Assembly (NCBI GenBank): GCA_004293445.1
Contig: RDYP01000003.1
Span: 186,001-250,000 of the forward strand
Direction of reading: 5' to 3'
Source of the DNA: Verrucomicrobiota bacterium
GTDB taxonomy: Bacteria; Verrucomicrobiota; Verrucomicrobiia; Verrucomicrobiales; Akkermansiaceae
Length of the DNA stretch: 64,000 bases
The translations under genes and the position numbers were made by a program. The notes under the pieces were generated by a model. It saw only the letters and a program-made list of their open reading frames with translations. It was not told the DNA's origin and did not search any database. Shown here one piece after another: positions 47,087-55,684 of this stretch; positions within the stretch are counted from its first letter, which is position 1; every line of letters starts with the position of its first letter.

Positions 47087-49117
47087 TTAGAAGCGGAAGC
47101 TGATGCCTCCACCAAAGCCGTGTTCGGAATGATACTGGGTGATCAGGGAGAAGGGTTTGGTCAGCAGCCAGTCGGCACCGGCGCTCCATTCCCAATCGCT
47201 ACCGGTATCGTAGCGGAGTTCGCCGAAGACTCCGAGTCGTTCGGTGATTCGCAGCGACTTGCCGAGTCCGGCACGCAGATCGCCTTCGCTGTCCAGTTGC
47301 ACTGAGCTTTCGACGAGAAATGGCAGACGGTATTCGATGCCCGCGAAGGCCCGGTCCTCCTCGTTCTCGCGATTCGTGAAGCGCCCGCCCAGGAGGGTTG
47401 AGAAGTTCGGGTTGAAGTAACGCTTCCAGCCGAGGTCGATCTCGGAGGTGACGTCGTGCTCGTGATCGATGTCTTCGTTGTGGTGGAAACCGAGATCCCA
47501 GCTCGCGAACCAGTCGTTGTGCGAGTTCATCAGAGTGAGCATGCCCATGCTCATGTGGTTCTGCAGTGTGCCGTCGGCCATGAAGTAAAGCGGATCGCTG
47601 GCGTGCTCACCGAGCTTCGGTTGATGGTTCGGACCTTGCTCTTCGTAGGAAAAGACCCGCGCCATGCCGGAGTGCATGTGGTAGAGCAGGTGGCAGTGGA
47701 AGAGCCAGTCGCCGCTCTCGTTTGCCTCGAACTCAATCGTCCGCTTGCCCATGGGAGGGACGTCCACGGTGTGCTTCAGCGGCGCGGCATCTTCTTGGCC
47801 TTCGATGACCCGGAAAAAGTGGCCGTGCAGGTGAATCGGGTGATGCATCATCGTGTCGTTGATCAGTTCCAAGCGCAGCACCTCGCCGCGCTTGATCTTG
47901 ATCACGCCGTCCTCGGCCATGGTTTTGCCGTTGAAGGACCAGATGTAGCGTTCCATGTCGCCGGTCAGGCGCAGCTCGATCGCGCGCCGTGGCAAGGACG
48001 CGGGTAGCGCGGTGGATTTCAAGGCGCGCAGCTTGGCGTAGGGCGAAAGCGGCCGTTCGGGCTCGTGGTGGGTCGACGACTGGAGGCTTTCGTCCATGGC
48101 CGCCGTGAGGTGAGCGTCCATCGAGTAGATCTCTGGTCGCGGAATCTCGGGAGCGGGGTGGGAGGCTCCCTCGCCCAGCAGGATGGACGCGTGGCCTGAC
48201 CCGTCTTGCGCGGTGGCCCGAACTTCCCACTGGCCGGAGGGAGGGACGGTGATGAGGACATCGTAGGTTTCCGCCATGCCGATCAGCAGGCGTTTCACTT
48301 CGAGCGGGCGGACCGGGGGGCCGTCGGCGGCGACGATGTTCAGCGGCCCGGTGGCGGACTCGAGATAGAAGTAGGTGGAAGCGCCCGCATTGATGAAGCG
48401 CAGCCGGACTTTTTCCCCGGGTTTTGCTGGCAGAGAGATGGACTTGCGGCCGTTGGCGAGGAAGGCGTCGTAGGCGACGTCGGACACATCCATGGCCGGC
48501 ATTCTCGATCGTTCGCGGTCCCAGAAATCGCCGAGCGCGTTGGCCTTCATCGCGCCTGTTAGGCTCTGGGCGCTGCCTTTGCGCAGCGGGTACCAATCGC
48601 CGCCGCGCATCAGCGTGCGCATCACTTCGTCCGGATGCTCGCGAGTCCAGTCGGAGAGCACGATCACGTGGTCGCGGTCGGCCTTGGCGGATTCGCCGCT
48701 CTTCGGTTCGACGACGATCGAACCGTAAACGCCACGCTGTTCCTGGAGGCCGCTGTGGCTGTGATACCAGTAGGTGCCCGCGTGCTTCAGCGGAAATTCG
48801 AACACGTGCGTTTTGCCTGCTTGGATCGGCGGCGTATTGAGATCGGGGACCCCGTCCTGGATGTTCGGCAAAAGAAGGCCGTGCCAGTGGATAGAGGTTT
48901 CCTCTTTCGCAAGGCGGTTGTGGACGCGGATCCGTGCGACATCGCCTTCGCGGAAGCGCAGGGTGGGGCCGGGGATGCTGCCGTTGATGGTGAGGGATGG
49001 GACCGGCTTGAGCCCGTCGCCGGGAGTCCATGGCTGTTCGGCGATCGAGAGTTCGACATCGACCAGGCGTCCGTGCAGGGCACCCAACGGCAGCAGCAGA
49101 TAGAGGAAGGCTTTCAT
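47087..49117 (-). CDS. Multicopper oxidase fused to a CopB-like outer-membrane barrel
   Basis: A 676-residue protein with a signal-peptide start (MKAFLYLLLPLGALHG). Residues 20 to about 500 form a CopA-type multicopper oxidase: HWHG (77-80), YHSHSG (118-123), HPIHLHGHFF and HCHLLYHMHSGM, which supply the type 1, 2 and 3 copper ligands. Residues from about 530 to 676 look like part of a CopB-type barrel: alternating amphipathic strands (FNPNFSTLLGGRFTNREN, LGVFGELRYDTGSDWEWSAG) ending in FGGGISFRF with terminal Phe. The oxidase and CopB proteins are usually separate; here they are one frame with no internal stop. It overlaps the permease gene by 4 bases. Confidence 0.85.
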   Translation of the reverse strand: MKAFLYLLLPLGALHGRLVDVELSIAEQPWTPGDGLKPVPSLTINGSIPGPTLRFREGDVARIRVHNRLAKEETSIHWHGLLLPNIQDGVPDLNTPPIQAGKTHVFEFPLKHAGTYWYHSHSGLQEQRGVYGSIVVEPKSGESAKADRDHVIVLSDWTREHPDEVMRTLMRGGDWYPLRKGSAQSLTGAMKANALGDFWDRERSRMPAMDVSDVAYDAFLANGRKSISLPAKPGEKVRLRFINAGASTYFYLESATGPLNIVAADGPPVRPLEVKRLLIGMAETYDVLITVPPSGQWEVRATAQDGSGHASILLGEGASHPAPEIPRPEIYSMDAHLTAAMDESLQSSTHHEPERPLSPYAKLRALKSTALPASLPRRAIELRLTGDMERYIWSFNGKTMAEDGVIKIKRGEVLRLELINDTMMHHPIHLHGHFFRVIEGQEDAAPLKHTVDVPPMGKRTIEFEANESGDWLFHCHLLYHMHSGMARVFSYEEQGPNHQPKLGEHASDPLYFMADGTLQNHMSMGMLTLMNSHNDWFASWDLGFHHNEDIDHEHDVTSEIDLGWKRYFNPNFSTLLGGRFTNRENEEDRAFAGIEYRLPFLVESSVQLDSEGDLRAGLGKSLRITERLGVFGELRYDTGSDWEWSAGADWLLTKPFSLITQYHSEHGFGGGISFRF

Positions 49118-50205
49118 GAGTTCAGTAGCCAGGCGATGAGGAGGACTTGGGGTACGGTGATCAGAGGCAGGGCCAGGGTCGCTTTCCAGGAGCGGGTGGT
49201 TTCCCGCAGGACCAGGATCTCGGTGTAGTCGGTGGCGACGCCGGCCATGAGGAAGGTGAAGGCGTTCCCTGGCGCGCCTGCTCGGTTCAGGAGGTCCGCG
49301 GCGATCGGGCTGGAGCCCTCCGAGCAGACCTCGATCAGGGTCGTGGCGAGCAGGGTCAGCGCGAGTCCCGCCAAGCTTGGGCCGAAGTACTGTAAAAATA
49401 GTGGTTCCGGGACGAAGGCGCGGATGGCTGCGGCGAGTGCCACGCCGAAGAAGATCCAGCGCAGGATCATCCGGGAATCCCTGAGGCCGCCCCGCGCAAT
49501 CGCGCCGAGGTTGGTGGCGTTCGGTTTCAGATCATGCAGCGCTTCCCGAAACGCCGGTCCGAAGCGGAAGTCGGCGGGAAGTTCTCGGGTGTTCGGGTTT
49601 TCCGGAAGAACGCCGCGTCGCACCAGCAGCTCCACCAGCCAGCCGCCGAGGATGCCGACGAGCATCGACAGCCCGATGAAAGCGAGCATCCATTTCCAGC
49701 CGATGAGTGTGGCGAGGATGAAGGTCAGCGAGAGCGAGTTCCATGGGCTGGAGATGAGGAAGGCGATGGTCTGGCCGAGTGAGGCGCCTTTTTTGTAAAG
49801 TTGTGCGCCGACCATCAGGATTCCGTGGCTACAGAGATCGAGCAAGGTGCCTGCAAAGACCGCGCGGAGTATCCCGCCGATGCCACCGCCCGTTCCCAAC
49901 AATCCGGTGACGAGCGTTTGCGGCATCCGGCCGATCACTCCGACCGCGACGATCCCAGCCAGCAGGCCCCATGTGGATTTGGCCATGAACTCGGCGGTGC
50001 CGTGGGCGAAGGTCTGCCACCACAGCGGCCCGGGAAGTTGACCCAGATGCCCGGCCATTCCGGCGATGATCAGCGCGAGTGAACCCCATAACAGCCAATC
50101 GATCTTGCGGCCGGGCTTCTCGCAAGGTGCGGAAGCCGGGCCTCCTCCACAGCAGCAGCGCGAAGTCGCCGGGGCGGAGGTCGATTTGGCGGAATCGTCG
50201 TCCAT
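49114..50205 (-). CDS. DUF318-type permease, probable Cu/Zn efflux transporter
   Basis: An integral membrane protein of 363 residues, with a Cys-rich cytoplasmic start (SRCCCGGGPASAPC) that could bind metal. It has about eight helices and the family motifs CSHGILMVGAQLYKKGASLGQ, SSPWNSLSLT and EVCSEGSSPIAADLL. It resembles the SO_0444-type Cu/Zn efflux family. It lies between the HMA protein gene (6-base gap) and the oxidase gene (4-base overlap). Confidence 0.78.
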   Translation of the reverse strand: MDDDSAKSTSAPATSRCCCGGGPASAPCEKPGRKIDWLLWGSLALIIAGMAGHLGQLPGPLWWQTFAHGTAEFMAKSTWGLLAGIVAVGVIGRMPQTLVTGLLGTGGGIGGILRAVFAGTLLDLCSHGILMVGAQLYKKGASLGQTIAFLISSPWNSLSLTFILATLIGWKWMLAFIGLSMLVGILGGWLVELLVRRGVLPENPNTRELPADFRFGPAFREALHDLKPNATNLGAIARGGLRDSRMILRWIFFGVALAAAIRAFVPEPLFLQYFGPSLAGLALTLLATTLIEVCSEGSSPIAADLLNRAGAPGNAFTFLMAGVATDYTEILVLRETTRSWKATLALPLITVPQVLLIAWLLNS

Positions 50206-50211
50206 GGCCGT

Positions 50212-50550
50212 CTAGGGTTTGGAGCCTTTTGCCGTGGCGAAAGAATCGGTGGTCCGCTCGACCTTCTGTGGATCGAAGCCGGACTTCCGGATGAAGTCGG
50301 TGATTTCCCGGTCGCTGATCGACGAGCCCTTTTTTTCTTCGAGGATGACGAGCTTGCGGGTCAGGTCGACATGCACTTGGGAGATCGCCGGGTGCTTCTT
50401 GAAGTGGGCGATGATGCCTTGTGCGCAAAATGAGCAGACCATGCCGTTGACAGAGGTCTTGACGGTCATGACGCGGTCGCTTGCGGCATGGGCTGGGGTG
50501 GTGGCGAAAAGCCAGGCGGCGAGAAGGCCGAGCTTGATGGAGTGATTCAT
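50212..50550 (-). CDS. Periplasmic heavy-metal-associated (HMA) protein
   Basis: A protein of 112 residues with a signal peptide (MNHSIKLGLLAAWLFATTPA) and one HMA domain whose metal motif is GMVCSFCAQG (CxxC). Such domains bind Cu(I) and pass it on. It sits upstream of the permease in the copper operon, so it likely acts as a periplasmic copper chaperone. Its C-terminal tail is Ser/Thr/Lys-rich. Confidence 0.85.
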   Translation of the reverse strand: MNHSIKLGLLAAWLFATTPAHAASDRVMTVKTSVNGMVCSFCAQGIIAHFKKHPAISQVHVDLTRKLVILEEKKGSSISDREITDFIRKSGFDPQKVERTTDSFATAKGSKP

Positions 50551-50563
50551 ACGAGTGGTTCTG

Positions 50564-51184
50564 TTAGAAATGCATCATGAACGAGAGCTGCGGATCGCCA
50601 TCGAGCGAGCAGCCGATTTCCAAGAAGTGCCTTCCTTGGAAGAGGCGGATTTTCGGGATGATCGTGAGCGCGTCGTCCATCCCGCCGATGTGTTCGAGCT
50701 GGACGATGAGCCAGGTGTTGAGCTCCTCGAATTCCGCTTGGTAGGGTGCGACGCCAAGCGAGACGCTGGTGACGTCGCGCGCGAGATCCGCCGAGCCGAC
50801 CAGCTTGCTGTCGAAGGCGGCGTAAATCCGACGGGTTTCGTAGTCGGCTCTGAAAAAGCCGAGTCCGGCGGGGATGGTGGATTCGTCGTTCTCTTGCGCG
50901 AGGCCGGCTGCCACGCCGAGGTAGAGATTGGCTTGGGCGTCGGGCAGGTTCCAACGTTTGAGCAGCCAGTTGTGCTGGAGACCGGCGAAGTGGTCCTCGT
51001 GCGCTCCCTCGTTGAAGCGCATGGCATGAAGGCCGAATGCGGTGCGCGGGGTGTAGGAATGATAGAGCTCGAGATTTTGAATCGATTCGTTGCCGCCCAG
51101 CATCCATTGCCATGCGCCTTCGAAGGCGACGGGGTGGGCGGCGGCGGTGGCACTCAACAGAGTGGAGAAAATGAGTGGTTTCAT
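50564..51184 (-). CDS. Outer-membrane beta-barrel protein, copper operon
   Basis: A protein of 206 residues with a signal peptide (MKPLIFSTLLSATAAA) and an alternating-strand pattern (NLELYHSYTPRTAFGLHAMR, FAGLQHNWLLKRWNLPD, QANLYLGVAAGLA) ending in LSFMMHF with terminal Phe, the usual mark of outer-membrane barrels. Its start at 51184 is chosen for the signal peptide. It probably forms a small pore or sensor. Family unknown. Confidence 0.65.
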   Translation of the reverse strand: MKPLIFSTLLSATAAAHPVAFEGAWQWMLGGNESIQNLELYHSYTPRTAFGLHAMRFNEGAHEDHFAGLQHNWLLKRWNLPDAQANLYLGVAAGLAQENDESTIPAGLGFFRADYETRRIYAAFDSKLVGSADLARDVTSVSLGVAPYQAEFEELNTWLIVQLEHIGGMDDALTIIPKIRLFQGRHFLEIGCSLDGDPQLSFMMHF

Positions 51185-51282
51185 CGGGTCGGGACGTTGT
51201 GATTCGAAGCCACGGCGGTTCGTCGCGGACATGCCGCGGCCGTGAGCAGGGATGAGGATGCGGCATCAAGGGCCGCATCTTG

Positions 51283-51645
51283 TCACAGGGTCCGACGGAC
51301 CAAGAGGGCGCGGCGCTCGCTTGGCGGCGCATGCCAGGGGCTCGATGGAATCCAGCGCGGGCGCGCGGCCCTAGCGGATTCCGTTTGTCGGGCGAAAGAC
51401 TGCAGGGACGAGGGTGCGGAAAGATCCGGGGGGGTGTCCGTGCGGATTGGTAGCAGATCGGTCTGCGGGAAGTCCGCAGGCGACTCCTGCGCGCAGGGGC
51501 AGTGATGATCGAAGCTCGGCTCGTCACCTCCGGGAGCGCCGCAGCAGGAGTCCGCTACGACGGTGGGTGCGGCATCGCAGCAACAGGCGCGACTATCGGT
51601 CACAAAGACCAAAAGCAGGGCGAGCAGGATGGGGGCGAGCGGCAT
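51283..51645 (-). CDS. Secreted Cys/His-rich protein, copper operon
   Basis: A protein of 120 residues with a signal-peptide start (MPLAPILLALLLVFVTDSRA). The N-terminal third has clusters of Cys and His (CCCDAAP, ADSCCGAPGG, DHHCPCAQES), which would bind Cu(I). The rest is Pro/Ser/Arg-rich and appears unstructured. It is the first gene of the copper operon and starts 10 bases downstream of a dyad. No family was recognised. Confidence 0.6.
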   Translation of the reverse strand: MPLAPILLALLLVFVTDSRACCCDAAPTVVADSCCGAPGGDEPSFDHHCPCAQESPADFPQTDLLPIRTDTPPDLSAPSSLQSFARQTESARAARPRWIPSSPWHAPPSERRALLVRRTL

Positions 51646-51654
51646 CGGGGTGGA

Positions 51655-51672
51655 CGTCGTTATCAGACGACG
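51655..51672. promoter_or_regulatory. Dyad between the copper operon and prfB
   Basis: CGTCGT-TATCAG-ACGACG, perfect 6-bp arms, just upstream of the Cys/His-rich gene start. It could be an operator for the copper operon. Confidence 0.35.
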
Positions 51673-51756
51673 GAATCAAGCTACACGCCTTCCTCGGAAG
51701 ATCAAGTTCCGCCCCTTGACTCTCTTCTCCGTGGTCTCCACGGTGCGGCCCCACCT

Positions 51757-52897
51757 ATGGCAGAAATTCACACCGCCGACCTCTCGTCGCTGGACACGGA
51801 CGCTCTCAAGAGCCGTCTGACCCAGCTCGGGAGGTATCTTTGACGTCCCGAACCTTGAACGCGAAATCGGCTCCCTAGAGGCCGCGATGGGCGATCCGGA
51901 GTTCTGGAACAATCAGGAGAAAGCCCGCGCGACCAACACCCGGATCTCTTCCCTGAAGAAGAAGCTCAGTGCCTTTGAAAAACTGGAGGGGCGCTATCAG
52001 GACCTGCTTGCTGGCATCGAGCTCGCGAAGGAATTTGACGACGATCAAGCCGCGGCCGAGGCCTTTGTCCAAGCGGAAGAGCTGGATCGGGACATTGCGT
52101 CCTTCGAGCTGATCACGCTGCTCGACAAGCCGGGCGACATGTCATCGTGCTACCTCATCATTCAGGCTGGCGCTGGTGGCACGGAGGCCTGCGACTGGGC
52201 TCAGATGCTTTACCGCATGTACCAGCGCTGGGCGGAGCGCAAAGGTTTCACCTGTGAGACGATCGACTGGCAGGACGGCGACGGCGCCGGTCTGCGTGGT
52301 GCGACGATGAAAATCACCGGCGACTACGCTTACGGCTATCTCAAGAACGAGCGTGGCGTTCATCGTCTGGTCCGCATTTCGCCCTTCGACTCCGCTGGCA
52401 AGCGTCACACCTCCTTCGCGTCGGTGGACGCCACGCCTGAGGTCAACGATGAGATCAAGATCGAGATCAACGAGAAGGACATCGAGATTCAGACCACGCG
52501 TTCGGGCGGCAAGGGGGGGCAGAACGTCAACAAGGTGGAGACCGCGGTCATCCTGCGCCACCTTCCCACCGGCATTCTGATCCGCTCGACCAATGCCCGA
52601 TCGCAGGGTGCGAACCGCGAGTTGGCTTACGAGATTCTCAAGGCGAAACTCTTCCAGTTGGAGGAGGACAAGCGCAAGGCGGAGTCCGAGCGCGCCTACG
52701 GTGAGAAGGGGGACATCGGTTGGGGCAATCAGATCCGGTCCTACGTGTTCCAGCCCTATCAGAAGGTGCTGGACCTTCGCACGGGCCACGAGTCCGGAAA
52801 TATCCAGCATGTGATGGACGGCGACATCGATGCCTTCATCGAGGCGAAGCTGCGCGGCAAGGTGCGGGTCAAGGGTGCCAAGGACGACGACGATTGA
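51757..52897 (+). CDS. prfB: Peptide chain release factor 2, programmed +1 frameshift
   Basis: RF2 terminates translation at UGA and UAA. The gene is in two frames: codons 1-28 ([11 protein letters not shown] to GRYL) end at an in-frame TGA at 51841-51843, and the rest continues in the +1 frame as [10 protein letters not shown]. The shift site is CTT TGA C, preceded by a Shine-Dalgarno-like GGGAGG, the conserved autoregulatory RF2 frameshift signal: low RF2 lets the ribosome pause at UGA and slip. The full protein has about 379 residues with the SPF motif (RISPFDSAG), which recognises UGA, and the GGQ motif ([13 protein letters not shown]). It is divergent from the copper operon. Confidence 0.95.
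51830..51845 (+). promoter_or_regulatory. RF2 +1 programmed frameshift site
   Basis: An internal SD-like GGGAGG followed by TAT CTT TGA C, the canonical RF2 recoding signal. Translation continues from GAC at 51842. Confidence 0.9.
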
Positions 52898-52978
52898 CGC
52901 TTCCGGGGCGCCGGGAGAATCCGCCGTTGCAAGGTGGGTTCCCGGCTGCTTGATTTTGATACCCAGCTCATCAGCGTC

Positions 52979-53344
52979 ATGATCAAGGAATTCAGGGACT
53001 TCATTCTCAAAGGCAACATGATTGACCTCGCGGTCGGTGTGATCATCGGCGCGGCCTTCGGCAAGGTCATCACCGAGTTCACCGGGGTACTGCTGAAGAC
53101 GATCACCGCGATCGCCAAGGTGGAGGAGGTCGGTGCGGTGATGATCGGCGTGGTGGACGTCGGCCCGCTGATCAATTCCTTGGCGAGCTTGCTGCTGGTC
53201 GGATTCGCCCTCTTCATCGTGGTCAAGGCGTATGGTGCGGCGAAAGCGCGTTTTGAAAAGCCGGTGGAGTCCGGTCCCGCGAAGCTGAGCGCGGAGGAGA
53301 AGCTGCTGACCGAGATCCGCGACCTCCTCAAGAACAAGCCCTGA
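52979..53344 (+). CDS. mscL: Large-conductance mechanosensitive channel MscL
   Basis: MscL is a homopentameric channel that opens under extreme membrane tension. The 121-residue protein starts MIKEFRDFILKGNMIDLAVGVIIG (N-terminal helix and TM1), and TM2 is SLASLLLVGFALFIVVKAY, followed by a charged C-terminal helix (EEKLLTEIRDLL). Length is normal. The start at 52979 is chosen over the frame opening at 52934. It follows prfB by 81 bases and precedes an acyltransferase by 7. Confidence 0.94.
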   Translation: MIKEFRDFILKGNMIDLAVGVIIGAAFGKVITEFTGVLLKTITAIAKVEEVGAVMIGVVDVGPLINSLASLLLVGFALFIVVKAYGAAKARFEKPVESGPAKLSAEEKLLTEIRDLLKNKP

Positions 53345-53351
53345 GCGCGCT

Positions 53352-54188
53352 GTGCGACCTGCGGGCCATGAGATGATGCCGGAAGAGCGGGAAGCTTTCG
53401 ATGTGGCTGCGGCCCTGCCTTGTTTGGCAGGTGCGGGCTGGCGGGCGGTGCTGCGCGGAGGGCTCGAGCGGCTGCTGGGTCTTGATGCGACGCGACGGAA
53501 TTTCCGGTCTGCGGCCGCCCTGCCCGATGGCGAGGATTTCGCAAAGGCGCTGCAGGCCTTTGGCGTGGGGCTCGATGCGCCTTGCTTCGCTGCCGCGTTG
53601 CCGAAAGAAGGTCCGGTTGTGGTCATGGCAAATCATCCATTTGGCGGGGCCGATGCCTTGGCGCTAGGTGCTCTGTGCCGTGGGTGGCGTCCGGACTCTC
53701 GGGTTTTCGCGAACGCGCTGGCGACTGCGCTACCGGGGATCGGTCGACATCTCATCCCGCTGGCCATTTTGGGCGAGGAAGATGCCGCCCGAACGAATGC
53801 CATGGGCCTGCGTCAGGCTGTGGGCCACCTGCGAGGTGGTGGCTTGATCGCCGTTTTTCCGTCCGGTGAAGTCGCCCGTCGGCGGAACGGGGTGGTGGCC
53901 GAGGGGCCTTGGTTGCCGCAGGTAGTGGCTCTAGCGCTCAAGCTCGGCGCGCAAATCGTGGTCGTTCGTTTCAGCGGCGGCTGTCCGGTTTGGTGGCATT
54001 TCGTTGGTGCGATTCATCCCATGCTCCGCACTGCGCTGCTGCCGCGGGTGCTGTTGGCGATGAGGGGCGCATCGGTGAAATGCAGGGCCTTGAGGATCGA
54101 TCCCGCCACCTTGGTCGGGCTCGATGCCGAGGCTGCGGCGGTCGAGCTGCGGGCTCGGATGCTGGCACTCGGAGTGGACGGTCTGTGA
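53352..54188 (+). CDS. PlsC-type lysophospholipid acyltransferase-like protein
   Basis: A protein of 278 residues with acyltransferase motifs: NHPFGGADALAL (NHxxxxD box with His and Asp) and FPSGEVAR, like the FPEG motif. It matches the OlsA/hemolysin acyltransferase group that adds the second acyl chain to aminolipids or lysophospholipids. It follows mscL by 7 bases and precedes a GNAT-type acyltransferase gene. A GTG start at 53352 is assumed; ATGs at 53373 and 53376 are alternatives. Confidence 0.75.
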   Translation: MRPAGHEMMPEEREAFDVAAALPCLAGAGWRAVLRGGLERLLGLDATRRNFRSAAALPDGEDFAKALQAFGVGLDAPCFAAALPKEGPVVVMANHPFGGADALALGALCRGWRPDSRVFANALATALPGIGRHLIPLAILGEEDAARTNAMGLRQAVGHLRGGGLIAVFPSGEVARRRNGVVAEGPWLPQVVALALKLGAQIVVVRFSGGCPVWWHFVGAIHPMLRTALLPRVLLAMRGASVKCRALRIDPATLVGLDAEAAAVELRARMLALGVDGL

Positions 54189-54295
54189 CGAGAATGTCGT
54201 CGAGGGAAGGTCGACGGAGGCGCGGCTTTGTTCGTTTTTGTCCGCTCTCTCGTGCGACTTCGGTGGAAATCCCACGCGCCGGGAGTCGTCCGCTC

Positions 54296-55231
54296 ATGAA
54301 CGCTCCGTTCCAACCCATTGCGGCACCCGCCGATCCGGCGCAGGTGCTCGCGGAAATCGGCCAGCTCGGGCATCGTGGTGTCTATGCCTCGCAAGGTCGC
54401 TTCGATGTCTTTCTCGCCGCCGCCTGGGAGATTCCTGCGGTGCTGCATGAGATCGGCCGCCTGCGCGAGGTGGCTTTTCGGGCGGTTGGCGAAGGCAGTG
54501 GCAAAGCGCTGGATTTGGATGCCTTTGATGCCAGCTACCTGCATCTTTTTCTCTGGGATCGCGAGGCGCGACAAGTTGCGGGAGGGTATCGTCTGGGTTG
54601 CACGGACATCCTTTTACCCGCCGGTGGGCCGGGCGCGCTTTACACTTCCACTCTGTTCCGTTTCGAGCAGGCGTTCCTCGATTTCCTAAAGCCGGGTCTT
54701 GAGCTCGGGCGTTCTTTTGTCGCTCCTGATTACCAGCGTTCGATCCACCCGCTTGGTCTGCTTTGGCGGGGGATCGGCCGATTCGTTGCCGAGCGGCCTC
54801 GCTATGCCCGCCTGTTCGGGCCGGTCAGTATCTCGCGCGACTATTCGGCGGTTTCACAGGATCTGATGGTTCGCTTTCTTCGCGATCGTCGGCAAAATCC
54901 GGCGATGGCGGGCTGGGTGCATCCGCATCACCCGTACGGCGGCCTGCCGGATGGCCAGGGAATCAGCCGTCACTTGCAATCGATCGAGGAAGTATCGGCG
55001 GCGGTGGCCGATGCCGAGCCGGACCGCAAAGGAGTGCCGGTTCTATTGCGTCAGTATCTCAAGCTGAACGCGACCTTGCTGGAGTTCAGTGTGGATCCGG
55101 CTTTTTCGGACGTGCTCGACGCGCTGGTGATGGTGGACCTGCGGGAAGCACCGTCCGGGGTCTTGGCCCGCTACATGGGGGAGGAAGGGCATCGTGCCTT
55201 CATCGCTGCTACTGCCCGCAGTGCGGCTTGA
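54296..55231 (+). CDS. OlsB-like GNAT N-acyltransferase (hemolysin-like)
   Basis: A protein of 311 residues resembling OlsB / hemolysin GNAT-like proteins: it has EIGRLREVAFRAVGEGSG, LHLFLWDREARQVAGGYRLG, and ELGRSFVAPDYQRSIHPLGLLW, the acyl-ACP-binding core. OlsB-type enzymes form the N-acyl amino acid that OlsA then O-acylates. The pair here suggests an ornithine- or glycine-type lipid. A frame opens further upstream (from 53909) inside the previous gene; MNAPF at 54296 is the likely start. Confidence 0.75.
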   Translation: MNAPFQPIAAPADPAQVLAEIGQLGHRGVYASQGRFDVFLAAAWEIPAVLHEIGRLREVAFRAVGEGSGKALDLDAFDASYLHLFLWDREARQVAGGYRLGCTDILLPAGGPGALYTSTLFRFEQAFLDFLKPGLELGRSFVAPDYQRSIHPLGLLWRGIGRFVAERPRYARLFGPVSISRDYSAVSQDLMVRFLRDRRQNPAMAGWVHPHHPYGGLPDGQGISRHLQSIEEVSAAVADAEPDRKGVPVLLRQYLKLNATLLEFSVDPAFSDVLDALVMVDLREAPSGVLARYMGEEGHRAFIAATARSAA

Positions 55232-55235
55232 AACA

Positions 55236-55679
55236 TCAACGCGGCTTCACCGTGATCCGGCCCTGCATTTTGTCGAAATGCCCGGGCGATGAGCAGAAAA
55301 AAGGATAATCCCCCGGCTCGCCTGCGGTGAAGGTGAGGCTGGCGCTTTGCCCGCCACTGATGAGGCGAACGTGGCCGACCATTTGCTCACGCGAGGCCGC
55401 ATCGGTCGGCACGTAGCCGCTTGCGGCGGCTGCATTGCACTTCACCGCGAAGCCGATGATGGTGTTGCCCGGCTTGAGCAGCACCACGTTGTGCTTCATC
55501 GACTTCTCACCTTTCGCGCCCTTGTTGCTGAAGACCAGCGTGACTTTCTGGCCGCTGGTCACCTCGAAGCTGCCGGGGCTGAAAACCATGCGGTCATCAG
55601 CACTCAGCTCCAGTTTCACGGCATCGGCCGCGTGGGCCGTCGCGATCGCAAACAACAAGGGTGCAAGGAAGGCGCGCAT
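55236..55679 (-). CDS. Azurin/plastocyanin-like cupredoxin
   Basis: A periplasmic electron carrier of 147 residues with signal peptide (MRAFLAPLLFAIATAHA). The type 1 copper ligands are visible: His in MKHNVVL, then Cys-His-Met in FFCSSPGHFDKMQG. It is 5 bases after the cytochrome c gene, so both are likely cotranscribed and exchange electrons. Confidence 0.88.
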   Translation of the reverse strand: MRAFLAPLLFAIATAHAADAVKLELSADDRMVFSPGSFEVTSGQKVTLVFSNKGAKGEKSMKHNVVLLKPGNTIIGFAVKCNAAAASGYVPTDAASREQMVGHVRLISGGQSASLTFTAGEPGDYPFFCSSPGHFDKMQGRITVKPR

Positions 55680-55684
55680 GGGAC

